From: Dyella sp. A6
GTDB taxonomy: Bacteria > Pseudomonadota > Gammaproteobacteria > Xanthomonadales > Rhodanobacteraceae
Length of the DNA stretch: 64,000 nt
Direction of reading: 5' to 3'
Assembly (NCBI RefSeq): GCF_036320485.1
Contig: NZ_CP132911.1
Location: 1,736,001-1,800,000 of the forward strand
The position numbers and the translations under genes are program-made. Of this stretch, positions 1 to 9,500 are shown piece after piece. Position 1 is the stretch's first letter, and each line of letters begins with the position of its first letter. The notes beneath the pieces were generated by a model, which was given only the letters and a program-made list of their open reading frames with translations, did no database searches and was not told where the DNA came from.

Positions 1-584
1 AGGCCTGGCTGGTGAAAAACATCATCGGGTTCACGCATGTGCTGCGGCATGAGCTGCGCGGGACGCCGGCCGATGCCGATGTGCGGCGATGGCTGTCGCC
101 GGATGCGGTGGCGGACATCACCGCGTCGAAGAACCGGCCCAATGCCGTGCTGGGCATGGTCGGTACCGCCTACGCAGATGCGGCCCGGGCCGCTGGCGTG
201 GACAGCATCCTGATGGCGTCCATGGACCGGGAAATCGACACGCTCTCGCACGTGCTGGGCGGCTGCGAGCGCATCAAGAACACCCCGATACCGTTCGCCT
301 ACATCCTGCTTCTGCACCGCACCGTGCATGTCTACTGTTTCATGCTGCCGTTCTGCCTGATCGGGCCGCTGGGCTGGCTGACGCCGCTGGCCGTGGGCGT
401 CATGGCCTACACGTTCTTCGGTCTGGACGCGATCGGCGAACAGATCGAGGACCCGTTCGACCTTCTGCCCAACGACCTGCCGCTGGACGCGCTGTGCCGT
501 ACGGTGGAGATCAGCCTGCTCGAACTGCTCGGCGAAGCCGACATTCCTGATCCGCTACATCCATGCAACAACGTGTTGTCCTGA
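1..584 (+). CDS. Bestrophin-family anion channel, C-terminal part
   Basis: The reading frame is open from the window edge, so the gene begins upstream and only about 194 C-terminal residues are present. The visible part has the membrane segment around FMLPFCLIGPLGWLTPLAVGV and the acidic cluster GLDAIGEQIEDPFD. Both are characteristic of bestrophin/UPF0187 proteins, pentameric inner-membrane anion channels. The acidic GEQIEDPF stretch corresponds to the calcium-clasp region of animal bestrophins, although bacterial members are usually not calcium gated. It ends 60 bp before a DoxX gene on the same strand. The GTG near base 12 is internal, not the start. Confidence 0.8.
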   Translation, partial: AWLVKNIIGFTHVLRHELRGTPADADVRRWLSPDAVADITASKNRPNAVLGMVGTAYADAARAAGVDSILMASMDREIDTLSHVLGGCERIKNTPIPFAYILLLHRTVHVYCFMLPFCLIGPLGWLTPLAVGVMAYTFFGLDAIGEQIEDPFDLLPNDLPLDALCRTVEISLLELLGEADIPDPLHPCNNVLS

Positions 585-644
585 GCTTGCCAGCCAGGCG
601 AATCAGGGCACTCTCGATCGTCAACCTGTAGAAGGAGGTGTGTC

Positions 645-1058
645 ATGGTGAAGGGGCATGATGGGCTGTTGTTGGTGGGGCGTTTCCTGCTGGTGCTTCT
701 GTTCCTGGTTTTCGGCGTACAGAAGCTCGACTACGCAAGTACGGTGCATTACATGATGCAGGTCGGCGCACCGCTGCCCGGGCTGGCGGCGGTTGTCGCC
801 ATCGTCATGGAGACCCTCGTTCCGCTGGCGATCTTCATCGGTCTGGCCACCCGGCCGCTGGCGCTGCTGCTTGCGCTGTACACCCTGGGCACCGCGATCG
901 TCGCTCACCATTACTGGAGCATGAGCGGCATGGCCCGGTATGAAAACGAGATCAACTTCTTCAAGAACGTCAGCATCATCGGCGGCCTGTTGCTGCTGTA
1001 CGTGTCCGGTGCGGGCGCGTATTCGATCGACGCCCGGCGGCGCGAACGTCAGGCTTGA
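645..1058 (+). CDS. DoxX family membrane protein
   Basis: A 137-residue protein with four predicted membrane helices (about residues 8-25, 45-70, 72-92 and 108-128), as in the DoxX family. It opens with GRFLLVLLFLVFGVQKL, the typical first helix with the conserved Gly/Lys pattern. Family members are small inner-membrane proteins linked to quinone redox or thiol stress, but the substrate is generally unknown. The start is supported by a strong Shine-Dalgarno site (GAAGGAGG) 6-8 bases upstream. It may be cotranscribed with the bestrophin gene upstream and the YCII gene downstream. Confidence 0.85.
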   Translation: MVKGHDGLLLVGRFLLVLLFLVFGVQKLDYASTVHYMMQVGAPLPGLAAVVAIVMETLVPLAIFIGLATRPLALLLALYTLGTAIVAHHYWSMSGMARYENEINFFKNVSIIGGLLLLYVSGAGAYSIDARRRERQA

Positions 1059-1182
1059 GTCACCGGCCGAATGTTGCCGGTCCGGGGCAGGGCATGTCGA
1101 ACGACAGCCCTGCCGTTCGTCGTGAAGGCAGACCCTGCACACCGGTCCGACCCAGCTCAGTCCAGTCCTCCTGGAGGCGCAC

Positions 1183-1548
1183 ATGCCGCAATATCTCATC
1201 TCCACCTACCTTCCCGACGACTTCGATCCCTCGCAGATGACCGAGCAGACCATCCAGGCGATCCATGCACTGAACCGGGAATTGATCGCTGCCGGCGTCA
1301 GGCGATTCGCCTGCGGGCTGAGCCCGAAAGCCGTCACCGTGCGCTCGCAAGCCGACGGCGAGGCCATCGTGACCGACGGCCCCTACCTGGAAACGAAAGA
1401 GTACGTGGGCGGACTGTCGATACTCGAGACCGAGAATATCGACCAGGCACTGGCCTGGGTACGCAAGGGCGCCAGGGTCATTCCAGGCGTGGTCGAGGTG
1501 CGGGAGATCTTCTTCAACCCCGCACCGGCGGAAGACTGCGTGAGGTAG
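1183..1548 (+). CDS. YCII-domain (DGPF-type) protein
   Basis: A 121-residue ferredoxin-like-fold protein. The DGPY motif at about residues 66-69, followed by ETKEYVGG and the C-terminal strand IPGVVEVREI, identify the YCII/DGPF family. These small dimeric cytoplasmic proteins use a conserved His/Asp dyad and are often found beside ECF sigma factors, but no sigma factor follows here. A good ribosome-binding site (CTGGAGG) lies 6 bases before the ATG. Substrate cannot be inferred. A cassette array begins shortly after its stop. Confidence 0.85.
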   Translation: MPQYLISTYLPDDFDPSQMTEQTIQAIHALNRELIAAGVRRFACGLSPKAVTVRSQADGEAIVTDGPYLETKEYVGGLSILETENIDQALAWVRKGARVIPGVVEVREIFFNPAPAEDCVR

Positions 1549-1612
1549 GAAGTCAGGAATACAAGCCGGCAAGATCGACCATCAGCGCCTGATTTCGGGG
1601 TAGAGCCCATCC

Positions 1613-1885
1613 GGACGTCCACCTCGCGTCGCGGCCGATCCCCGCACGCCGGACAGTCCGATGAATGAATGAGGTCGCCGGGTGCGGTTTATACCCTGGT
1701 CCGGGTCGGCAGCATCGCCCCCACACGACCGTTTACGGAAATGCAGTCTGGCGTCCGTTGAAACCGCATCGCATCGACACACACCACGTGCTACCGAAAG
1801 ACAACATTCTGATTTGTAGTGGCCCGAAAGCCCGTGGCAAAAGCGTCATGCGCCCGGGGTTGATCGGAAGTCTCTTGCCGAGTTG
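1613..1885. repeat. 273-bp direct repeat, copy 1 (cassette-array border)
   Basis: This stretch is repeated in the same orientation at 35189-35461. The copies align without gaps over 273 bases. By hand count they differ at about 37 positions (roughly 86% identity), and the first 150 bases are far better conserved than the rest. The right end of each copy falls on a cassette core site (GTTAG, here 1885-1889), so each copy abuts the distal end of an integron cassette array. A short frame beginning MNEVAGCGLYPGPG is conserved at its start in both copies but ends differently, so I do not call it a gene. No integrase gene or terminal inverted repeat was seen. Confidence 0.85.
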
Positions 1886-1899
1886 TTAGAGAACACGCG

Positions 1900-2295
1900 C
1901 TAAGGCTCAATGCTCATATCGATTTCAATTGGTATGCCAGATTTCCCGAAAGATGCAGGAGGTGCCGGAAACGGTGCATGCTTGAAGCCGTTGATGAAAC
2001 ATTGAGCTATTTTCGTTTCAGGACGCACCTCAACTTGCGAAAGAGTGCGATTGGGCAAGATGTTAGCGACAACCGTAAAAGGTTTGGTTCCGGAGCTTGA
2101 AAAATTGTTGAAGCATGCGGTCATCACGGTTGCACCATAATGCCCAATATGATCCCAAAGCGTCGTTTGGTATGCCTTGCCCACAGCAGAATTTTCGATG
2201 CGTTTAGCATTTTGTACCCTTGCCGAAAATGAATCCGCTGCTACAGCTGATGTCGTAGTAAGGATGAGAAATAGGCAGAGCACGGTAATTTTCAT
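1900..2295 (-). CDS. Cassette-encoded secreted protein, unknown function
   Basis: A 131-residue protein with a clear signal peptide (MKITVLCLFLILTTTSAVAA) and no family I recognise. Two cysteines remain after cleavage (in TACFNNF and AQCFING), compatible with one disulfide. It starts a few bases after the cassette core site GTTAGAGC, which is normal for integron cassettes that rely on a promoter outside the cassette. Its stop lies about 10 bases before the core site that borders the 273-bp repeat. It is the last of three minus-strand cassettes. Base composition is lower in GC than the flanking chromosome. Confidence 0.7.
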   Translation of the reverse strand: MKITVLCLFLILTTTSAVAADSFSARVQNAKRIENSAVGKAYQTTLWDHIGHYGATVMTACFNNFSSSGTKPFTVVANILPNRTLSQVEVRPETKIAQCFINGFKHAPFPAPPASFGKSGIPIEIDMSIEP

Positions 2296-2299
2296 GGCG

Positions 2300-2358
2300 C
2301 TCTAACGCTGGAGTTAAGCGGCGTGCGTCAGCGCGTCCGCTTGGATGAATTGTTATGT
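2300..2358 (-). repeat. attC recombination site
   Basis: On the minus strand the site runs from a RYYYAAC-type box (ACATAAC) through AATTCATCCAAGC, an arm of GCGGACGCGC/GCACGCCGC, then GCTTAACTCCAGC and the core GTTAGAG. This is the layout of aadA-type attC sites. It separates the cassettes at 1900-2295 and 2328-2684 and shows that the cassettes are read on the minus strand. Confidence 0.88.
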
Positions 2359-2684
2359 GCGCCGTGCTTAGGCCTATAGGACACGACGTGCACAATGATT
2401 ATGGGTTCTTTCTGGGTAGGCACCGAGGTGCGCCCAACGACCTTTAGGCAGAATTGACCAGCTACGTGACCGTTAGCTATCACTTCGTGCCTCATGCCCT
2501 TGGGGAGCGGACTTTTCTCGTAGCTCCCGTAGACAGTCCCCAATTTTTTATCTTTCAAGCGCAGTGATGGCGGATACCCATTCCATACATGGAATACACC
2601 AGTCACCACCTTGCACTTGGCAGCAAGTGACTGCTGCGTGAAAAGCAGGGCTGCAAAAATGACGACAGTGGTAAAAATCTTCAT
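2328..2684 (-). CDS. Cassette-encoded secreted protein, unknown function
   Basis: A 118-residue protein with a signal peptide (MKIFTTVVIFAALLFTQQSLA) and two cysteines in the mature part. The last residues, HNNSSKRTR, are encoded by the attC site itself, a common ending for cassette proteins in Xanthomonadales. The start ATG lies just inside the core site GTTATACGC. I recognise no domain. The location as a mobile cassette and the export signal suggest an accessory envelope or periplasmic role, which is inference only. Confidence 0.7.
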   Translation of the reverse strand: MKIFTTVVIFAALLFTQQSLAAKCKVVTGVFHVWNGYPPSLRLKDKKLGTVYGSYEKSPLPKGMRHEVIANGHVAGQFCLKVVGRTSVPTQKEPIIIVHVVSYRPKHGAHNNSSKRTR

Positions 2685-2688
2685 AGCG

Positions 2689-2746
2689 TATAACGCTTGA
2701 GTTAAGCGGCGCGCGTCAGCGTGTCCGCTTGAATGACTTGTTGGGC
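2689..2746 (-). repeat. attC recombination site
   Basis: Minus-strand order is GCCCAAC, AAGTCATTCAAGC, a GC-rich arm pair around CTGACGC, GCTTAACTCAAGC and core GTTATAC. The GCTTAACTCAAGC block is the classical aadA-type inner box. The site divides the cassettes at 2328-2684 and 2748-3233. Confidence 0.88.
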
Positions 2747-2747
2747 A

Positions 2748-3233
2748 TCATCGCACCGAACTGTTGCTGGCGCCCAACGCGTTTGTAAAAAACTTTATCT
2801 GTTGCTCCAAAGCCGCAATGCACTTGTTGCGTAGCTGCAAAAGGGGTTTGTTGTGGACGGTGAGCAACGCAGCCTTGCGTGCACGAAGTTCGCGGAGTTG
2901 TGCTGCAGGATGATCTACGTAGTCATATCCAAGGTTTCCAAGCAGCCCTGGCATGCAAAGCTTGCATCCGGCGAACTGGCTGCGTTGCAATTCCTCAAGG
3001 AACATTTTCGGATTCACCTTGATTAGCTTGCCAAGCACGATGTCTTGAGCTTCAGCGGAAGCGCCGTCGGTATTGAGTGAGAACACTGTTCTGACTGCTG
3101 TCCGGTTACCAGAAGCCACGGCATTTGCGTAGGCAAACACCTGTTCCTCGTCGACAACTTTTTGGTGTGCAGAGACCCCTGTGCTCACCGCAATCAAAAG
3201 AACTGCCAAGGCACAAGAGAAGTATCGATTCAT
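2748..3233 (-). CDS. Cassette-encoded secreted protein, unknown function
   Basis: A 161-residue product from the ATG at 3233, chosen because it gives a clean signal peptide (MNRYFSCALAVLLIAVSTGVSA). It also sits directly inside the core site GTTGGGC at 3243-3237, whereas a longer frame would cross the cassette border. The mature protein is helix-rich and has a CKLCMPG motif. The C-terminal third is rich in charged residues (LRELRARKAALL). No family recognised. It is the first cassette of this array; no complete attC or integrase was found to its right. Confidence 0.7.
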   Translation of the reverse strand: MNRYFSCALAVLLIAVSTGVSAHQKVVDEEQVFAYANAVASGNRTAVRTVFSLNTDGASAEAQDIVLGKLIKVNPKMFLEELQRSQFAGCKLCMPGLLGNLGYDYVDHPAAQLRELRARKAALLTVHNKPLLQLRNKCIAALEQQIKFFTNALGASNSSVR

Positions 3234-3243
3234 GACGCCCAAC

Positions 3244-3673
3244 TTAAATTCGGTTTCAAACTGCAGTGTAATCCTTCCATCTAACACGCGTCGTTACGCG
3301 CTGACTTCAACGAACTTGTAACTGTTTCCGTGGCTTACATTAGCCGATGCAGCCTAACCGTGCAGCCTAATCTTGCGCCGTCAGTACACCTGCCACAAAC
3401 GGTATGCGGAGACTCGACGGTTCCACGCGACTGTCGGGAGTGATATGGGGCGCTTTTGGTCGTTCGTCCGGAGTCCCTGACAGGATCTTACCGGTCACGT
3501 CGGTCGGCAATATGGCTTGTGTTAGCCGAGTGATTCTTGCAGTCAGGGGTGGGCGTTGGCCCCACCACGACATTGCGATGGCCGTGGTTGTCCAGGGCTT
3601 GCCTGCCAGTCGCCGTGCCGTCGCAGGATGCATGGTCGCTATGGGATATGTCCGATTTGACGGATATTAGACT
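3244..3673. other. Intergenic region without a supported gene
   Basis: About 430 bases between the cassette array and the efflux promoter. Short overlapping frames exist on both strands, but none has a ribosome-binding site, a recognisable domain or coherent codon use. A GTTAGATG sequence near 3282 (minus strand) resembles a cassette core, so decayed recombination sites may lie here. I see nothing firmer. Confidence 0.4.
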
Positions 3674-3703
3674 TTGGCAGTACTTTGCCAAGAACGATAT
3701 AAC
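3673..3703 (+). promoter_or_regulatory. Candidate promoter and operator of the RND efflux operon
   Basis: A sigma70-like promoter with -35 TTGGCA (3674-3679), an 18-bp spacer and -10 TATAAC (3698-3703). The -35 and the spacer form an inverted repeat TTGGCA-N6-TGCCAA (3674-3691), suited to binding a dimeric repressor or activator. It lies about 115 bases before the outer-membrane factor gene. No regulator gene is adjacent, so the ligand is unknown. Confidence 0.5.
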
Positions 3704-3818
3704 ATTACAGTCCTCTGCTGCCCCATGCCCTGCGGTCTGGAGCGGCAGGACACTCCCGAAGTTGAACCCCTTCGGACCGGCCTTCCGGCTGGCCCGCGTG
3801 GAAGAGAGCCGTTTGCCC

Positions 3819-5324
3819 ATGGGTGTTGAATCGCAGCTGTCGATGGCCTTGCGGCGTATCGTCCCGTCTGCCGTGCTGACGTGTGCACTGGCGGGTTGTG
3901 CGGTGGGACCGAATTTCAAATCGCCGGCGGCGCCCGAGCTCAACGGCTACACCGCGCACGCACCAGCAGCGCCGGTGGCGACGCCCGGCGTGGCAGGCGG
4001 AAGCGCGCAGCGCTTCGCGCGGGGTGCCGATATTTCCGGCGACTGGTGGACGCTGTTCCATTCCCAGGCGCTCGACGCGCTGGTCAATCAGGCGCTGAAA
4101 GACAACCACGACCTGAAGGCGGCGCAGGCCGCGTTGAAGGTGGCGCACGAAGATGTGCTGGCGCAGCGTGGCGCGTTCTTCCCGAGCGTTTCGGCAGGCT
4201 TCGACACCAGCCGCCAGAAGGCGCCGGTGACCCTGGCGCCGATGCCGAACTACCCGGTGGTGCCGCAGGAATACCGCTTCGACCTGTATACGCCGCAGCT
4301 CACGATTTCGTATTCGCCTGATCTGTTCGGTCTGAATCGTCGCACCTACGAGTCGCTGAAGGCGCAGGAACAGTCGGCGCGCTTCCAGATGATCGCGGCA
4401 TGGACCACGCTGACCTCCAATGTGGTGGTGACCGCGGTGCAGGAGGCCGCACTGCGCGAGCAGGTGCAGGAGACCCGCAAACTGGTCGCACTGGACCGCA
4501 AAAGCCTCGCGATCCTGAAGCTGCGGTTCGAGAAGGGCGCGGCTAGCCGGCTGGACGTGGCCGCCCAACAGGCGCAGCTGGCACAGACCGAGGCTGGCCT
4601 GCCGGCACTGGTGAAGCAGCTGGCCGCGACGCGTCACGCGCTGGCCGTGCTGGTGGGTGATTTCCCGGGCCAGTCGCCCGGCGCGGCGCTGTCGCTGAAC
4701 GACCTGCATCTGCCTGCCGATCTGCCGCTGAGCCTGCCGTCGCAGCTGGTCGCGCAGCGTCCCGATATTCGCCAGGCCCGCGCCGACCTGCATGCGGCCA
4801 GCGCGGCGATCGGTATCGCCGAAGCCCAGCGTTTCCCGAACATCTCCCTGTCCGCGGATGTCGGCAGCACGGCGCTGGCGATGTCGAAGGTCTTCAATTC
4901 GGGTACGGGCTTCTGGGGCGTCGCCGCATCACTGACGGCACCGATCTTCCAGGGCGGTCAGCTGATGCATCAGGAACGCGCGGCGAAAGCGGCGTATGTC
5001 GAGGCCGCCGAGCAATATCGCGGCACCGTGCTGACGGCCTTCCAGAGTGTCGCCGACACGCTGGTCGCGCTGGACCAGGATGCCCGTGGCCTGCAGGCTG
5101 CGGCAGCCGCCGAGCGTGCGGCAAAGACCACGCTGGATCTTTCGCAGCTGCAGTTGCGACACGGCTACATCGGCACCTTCGAGCTGCTGGCGGCGGAACA
5201 GTCGTATCAGCAGGCACGCATGGCGCTGGTGCAGGCGCAAGCCAACCGTTTCGCGGATACCGCGGCGTTGTATCAGGCGCTGGGTGGTGGCTGGTGGCAC
5301 CACTCGGCATTGGGCAAGCGATAA
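3819..5324 (+). CDS. Outer-membrane efflux lipoprotein (NodT/OprM family)
   Basis: A TolC-like channel of a tripartite RND pump. From the chosen ATG the protein has 501 residues, the usual length for the family. It has a signal ending in a lipobox LAGC, where the Cys would be lipidated. The motif GPNFKSPAAPE after the Cys and the two repeated OEP domains (DLKAAQAALKVA and PDIRQARADLHAASA) are typical of NodT-type factors. The frame extends 282 bases further upstream, but that part has no signal-like sequence and overlaps the promoter. The gene ends 2 bases before the adaptor gene, so the three pump genes form one operon. Confidence 0.93.
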   Translation: MGVESQLSMALRRIVPSAVLTCALAGCAVGPNFKSPAAPELNGYTAHAPAAPVATPGVAGGSAQRFARGADISGDWWTLFHSQALDALVNQALKDNHDLKAAQAALKVAHEDVLAQRGAFFPSVSAGFDTSRQKAPVTLAPMPNYPVVPQEYRFDLYTPQLTISYSPDLFGLNRRTYESLKAQEQSARFQMIAAWTTLTSNVVVTAVQEAALREQVQETRKLVALDRKSLAILKLRFEKGAASRLDVAAQQAQLAQTEAGLPALVKQLAATRHALAVLVGDFPGQSPGAALSLNDLHLPADLPLSLPSQLVAQRPDIRQARADLHAASAAIGIAEAQRFPNISLSADVGSTALAMSKVFNSGTGFWGVAASLTAPIFQGGQLMHQERAAKAAYVEAAEQYRGTVLTAFQSVADTLVALDQDARGLQAAAAAERAAKTTLDLSQLQLRHGYIGTFELLAAEQSYQQARMALVQAQANRFADTAALYQALGGGWWHHSALGKR

Positions 5325-5326
5325 AC

Positions 5327-6586
5327 ATGACGAATCCTATGAGTCCAGTGGCAGCGCACGGCAGGCGATCGCGCCTTGCCCATCTTTCCCTCGGGGCAAC
5401 TCCTTCCGGTGACGGCACGACACGACAGGGCGGGGCTGCGGCCCGCGGCCGGCGCGGGTCGCTCGCGACGCTGGCGATGACGGTGCTCGCGGTGGCGACC
5501 CTGGCCGGTTGTTCCGGCAAGCCGGTCCCGGCGGGCACAACGACCACACCGCATGACGTCACGCTCAGCAAGGAACAGCAGCAGAGCATCCATGTCGCGA
5601 CGGTCGAGCCCTCGACCTACCGCACCACGGTGACCACCACCGGGGTGGTCGATTTCGACCACAACCGCGCGACCGACATCGTGGCCCCGTTTTCGGGCGC
5701 GGTGACCCACGTACGGGTGACGCTGGGCCAGCATGTCGCCAAGGGGCAGGCGCTGGCCGATGTCGCTTCGCCCGACTTCGCCGCCGCTGCCGGAGCCTAT
5801 CGCAAGGCCGTGCTGGCGGCGAAGGCGGCCGATGCCGTGGCCGCCAACGACCGCGACCTCTACGCGCACCAGGCCATCTCGCAACGCGAGAACGCCAGTG
5901 CCCAGGCCGATGCCGCCAGCGCCGACGCCGACCGCGCGTCCGCGTTGCAGGCACTGCTCGCGCTGCACATGGATCCGCAGGCCATCGCCGCTGTCCGTGC
6001 CGGCAAGCCGGCCGCCGACGGCGAGGGCGTGATCCGCGCGCCGATAGCCGGCACCGTGGTGGCCAAATCCATCGCCCCCGGGCAGACGCTCGCCGCTGGC
6101 ACTTCGCCGTGCTTCACCATTGCCGATACGTCGCGCATGTGGGTAATGGCCGAGGTCTTCGGCGATGACATCACCCGGGTGCAGAAGGGCGATTCCGCGA
6201 CGATCGACACCGGCGACGGCGACAAGCCGGTGGCCGGCACCGTCACTAATGTCGGCGCGGTGGTCGATCCGGCTACGCGCTCGGTGAACGCGCGGGTGCG
6301 CGTCGACAATCCCGACGGCCTGCTGAAAAAGCAGATGTACGTGACGGCGAATATCCAGTCGAAGCAGACCTACAGCGGCTTGCTGATTCCGGTCACGGCG
6401 GTGCTGCGCGACGACGAAAACCTGCCGTTCGTCTACGTGGTCGAGCATGACGGCAGCTACGCCCGTCATGCCATCACCCTGGGCGCGCGCATCGGCAACC
6501 GTTACGTGATCAGCAAGGGTCTCCACGCCGGCGAAAAGGTCGTGGTGGACGGCAGCATCTTCCTCAACTTCATGCAGTCGCAATGA
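5327..6586 (+). CDS. RND efflux periplasmic adaptor (CzcB/CusB-like)
   Basis: A 419-residue membrane-fusion protein bridging the inner-membrane pump and the outer-membrane channel. After an unusually long, basic N-terminal leader, a lipobox-like VATLAGCSGK is followed by the barrel-sandwich half motif IVAPFSGAVTHVRVTLGQHVAKGQ. A coiled hairpin and the second half (IRAPIAGTVVAKSIAPGQ) come next, and a beta-barrel and membrane-proximal domain end in GEKVVVDGSIFL. No obvious His/Met-rich metal-binding N terminus is seen. The start is the ATG 2 bases after the channel gene; its last 4 bases overlap the pump gene. Confidence 0.92.
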   Translation: MTNPMSPVAAHGRRSRLAHLSLGATPSGDGTTRQGGAAARGRRGSLATLAMTVLAVATLAGCSGKPVPAGTTTTPHDVTLSKEQQQSIHVATVEPSTYRTTVTTTGVVDFDHNRATDIVAPFSGAVTHVRVTLGQHVAKGQALADVASPDFAAAAGAYRKAVLAAKAADAVAANDRDLYAHQAISQRENASAQADAASADADRASALQALLALHMDPQAIAAVRAGKPAADGEGVIRAPIAGTVVAKSIAPGQTLAAGTSPCFTIADTSRMWVMAEVFGDDITRVQKGDSATIDTGDGDKPVAGTVTNVGAVVDPATRSVNARVRVDNPDGLLKKQMYVTANIQSKQTYSGLLIPVTAVLRDDENLPFVYVVEHDGSYARHAITLGARIGNRYVISKGLHAGEKVVVDGSIFLNFMQSQ

Positions 6587-9500
6587 GCGCGCCGCTTCCT
6601 CCGGATCAGGCGCCGGCCGGATCGACGCCAAGGTCATCGCTGATCAACCGCATCGTGGCGTTCGCGTTGCAGCAGCGCCTGTTGATCGTGCTGCTTTCGG
6701 CCGCGCTCACCGCAGCCGGCATATGGGCCTACAAGGTCCTGCCGATGGATGCGTATCCCAACCTGTCGCCGCCAATGGTGGAGGTCATCGCGCAGTGGCC
6801 GGGACATTCGGCGGAAGAGGTCGAGCGCCTGATCACGGTGCCGATGGAGCTTGGCCTGAATGCGATTCCGGGCCTGGTCACCAAGCGCTCGATCTCGCTG
6901 TACGGCTTGTCCGACGTCACCCTGACGTTCACCAACAGCACCGGCAACTACTTCGCCCGCCAGCGCGTCTACAACCGTCTGCCAGGCATCACGCTGCCAG
7001 CCGGAGTGACGCCGTCGATGTCGCCGATGTCGCCGCCATCCGGCCTTGTCTATCGCTACGTATTGCAGAGTTCCGACCGTTCGCCGATGGCGTTGAAAAC
7101 GCTGGAGGACTGGGTGGTCGCGCCGCAGTACCGTTCGGTGCCCGGCGTTGCCGACGACTCCGCCTTTGGCGGCGGCAACATGCAGTACCAGGTCGAACTC
7201 AACCCGGTGAAGATCGCCGGACTGGGGCTGAGCGTCAGCCAGATCGATGCCGCGCTGGCCGCCAACAACAGCAATGCGGGTGGTGGCTTCTACCAGCAGG
7301 GCGGGCAGTTCATCTATGTCCGCGGGCTGGGACGCATCAAGACGCTCGACGACATCCGCAATACCGTGCTGGCCGTGCATAAAGGCACGCCGATCCTGCT
7401 GAAGGATGTCGCCAAGGTGGATATCGGCATTGCGCCGCGTCTCGGCGAGTTCGGTTACATGAACCAGAACGACGCCGTGGAAGGCGTGATCCTGGCGCTG
7501 ACCGGCAGCAAGACCGAGGACGTGCTCAAGCGGGTCGAGGCGAAGACCCGGGAGCTGAACGACCACATCCTGCCGAAGGACGTGAAGGTCCATCCGTTCT
7601 ATGACCTCACCTCGCTGATCAACCAGACCAAGGCGGTGGTGATGCACAACCTCACCATCGGCATGGTGCTGGTGATCGTGGTGCTGATCTTCTTCCTGTA
7701 CGACGTGCGCGCCGGCCTGATCGTGGCGGTTACCGTGCCGTTGGCGCTGCTGTTCGCGTTCCTCTGCCTGGATATCAAGAATGCCTCGGCCAACCTGCTG
7801 TCGATCGGCGCGGTGGATTTCGGCATCCTGGTCGACGGCGCGATCTTCATGGTCGAGAACATCTTCCGCGAACTGGCGAGCCGTCGCGGAACGGACTACG
7901 ACATCAAGGAAGTGATCCTGACCGCGGCGGCGGAAATCGACCGCCCGCTGGTGTATGCCGTGGCGGTGATCGTCGCCAGCTTCCTGCCGATCTACTTCCT
8001 CACCGGGCCGTCCGGCACGCTGTTCAAGCCGATGGCCGACACCATGATCTTCGCGCTGATCGGTTCGCTGGTGGTCACGCTGACCCTGCTGCCGGTGCTG
8101 TGCGGCGTGTTCATGCGCAAGGGCGTGCGCGAACGTCGCAACGCGCTCTACGAGAAGTTCAAGAACGGGTACATGCGTGTGCTGGACCGTACCCAGCGCA
8201 TGCCCTGGGGCGTCACGGCGGTGTCGGCCGTGCTGCTGGGACTGGCCCTGCTGGTGATGCAGGGCATCGGCGCCGAGTTCATGCCGCACCTGGATGAAGG
8301 TGCGCTGTGGGTGCGCGCGACCATGCCTTACACCATCTCGTTCAACAAGGCGTCGGAAATCTCGCCGGAGATCCGCAAGGTGCTGCGCTCCTTCCCGGTG
8401 GTCACCACGGTGACCTCGGAACTGGGCCGCCCGGATGACGGCACCGACTCCACCGGCCTGTTCAACGACGAGTTCTTCACCGGCCTCAAGCCCTACGGGC
8501 AGTGGCATGGTGCCTATCGCAGCAAGCAGGCGCTGATCAACGCGATCAACAGCAAGCTCACGCAGAAATTCCCGGGGATCCAGTTCAACTACAGCCAGCC
8601 TGCCGAGGATGCGGTGGACGAAGCCGAGACCGGCCTGAAGAGCGCGCTGGCGGTGAAGTTGTACGGCCCGGACCTGAATGTTCTGCAGAAGGAAGGCAAG
8701 GCGATCAAGGCGGTGATGGAGAAGGTGCGCGGCATCACCGACATCACCCTGGTGCACGAACTTGGCCAGCCCAATCTCGCAGTCAAGATCGACCGCGCGA
8801 AGATCGCCCGTTACGGCCTCAACGTCGACGACATCAACAACCTGATCAATGCCGCGATCGGCGGCGACGTGGCCACCGAGGTGGTGCAGGGCGAAAAGCA
8901 GTTCGACCTGGTGGTGCGTCTGCAGAAGCGGTTCCGCAACAACTCGCTGGAGATCGGCAATATTCCGGTGGCGACGCCGGACGGTCAGGAAATTCCGCTG
9001 AAGGAACTGGCCAGCATCAAGATCGAGAACGGGGCCTCGTTCATCTATCGCGAGAACGACTCGCGTTACATCGGCGTGCAGTACGCGGTGCAGGGGCGTG
9101 ACCTGGCCAGCGCCGTGGACGACGCGATCGCGCAGGTGGCCAGGGACGTGAAGCTGCCACCGGGCTATCGCCTGGAGTGGGGCGGCGAGTACAAGGAATA
9201 CACCGCCTCGCGTGCGCAGATGCGGGTGATCCTGCCGCTCACGGTGGTCGTGATCTTCGGCTTGCTGTTCGTGCTGTACGGCAACTTCAAGTTCCCGTTG
9301 ATCACGGTGCTCGGCGTATTGCTGTCGGCACCGGTGGGCGCGATCTTCGCGATGTGGGCGACAGGCACGCCGTTCTCGGTGTCGTCGGGCATCGGCTTCA
9401 TCGTGCTGTTCGGCGTGTCGGTGCTCACTGGCGTGGTCTACATCTCCTGCGTCAACGAATTGCGTCTGGGCGGCATGGACATGGAAAAGGCCGCGCACGA

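Noticed and set aside
1665..1889. Short frame MNEVAGCGLYPGPG... inside the 273-bp repeat
   Set aside because: Only the first about 40 codons are alike in the two copies and the ends differ, with a stop in copy 2. No ribosome-binding site stands out; kept as part of the repeat.
3404..3670. Small frames on both strands right of the first cassette array
   Set aside because: No ribosome-binding site, no signal peptide or domain, and the two strands compete for the same bases.
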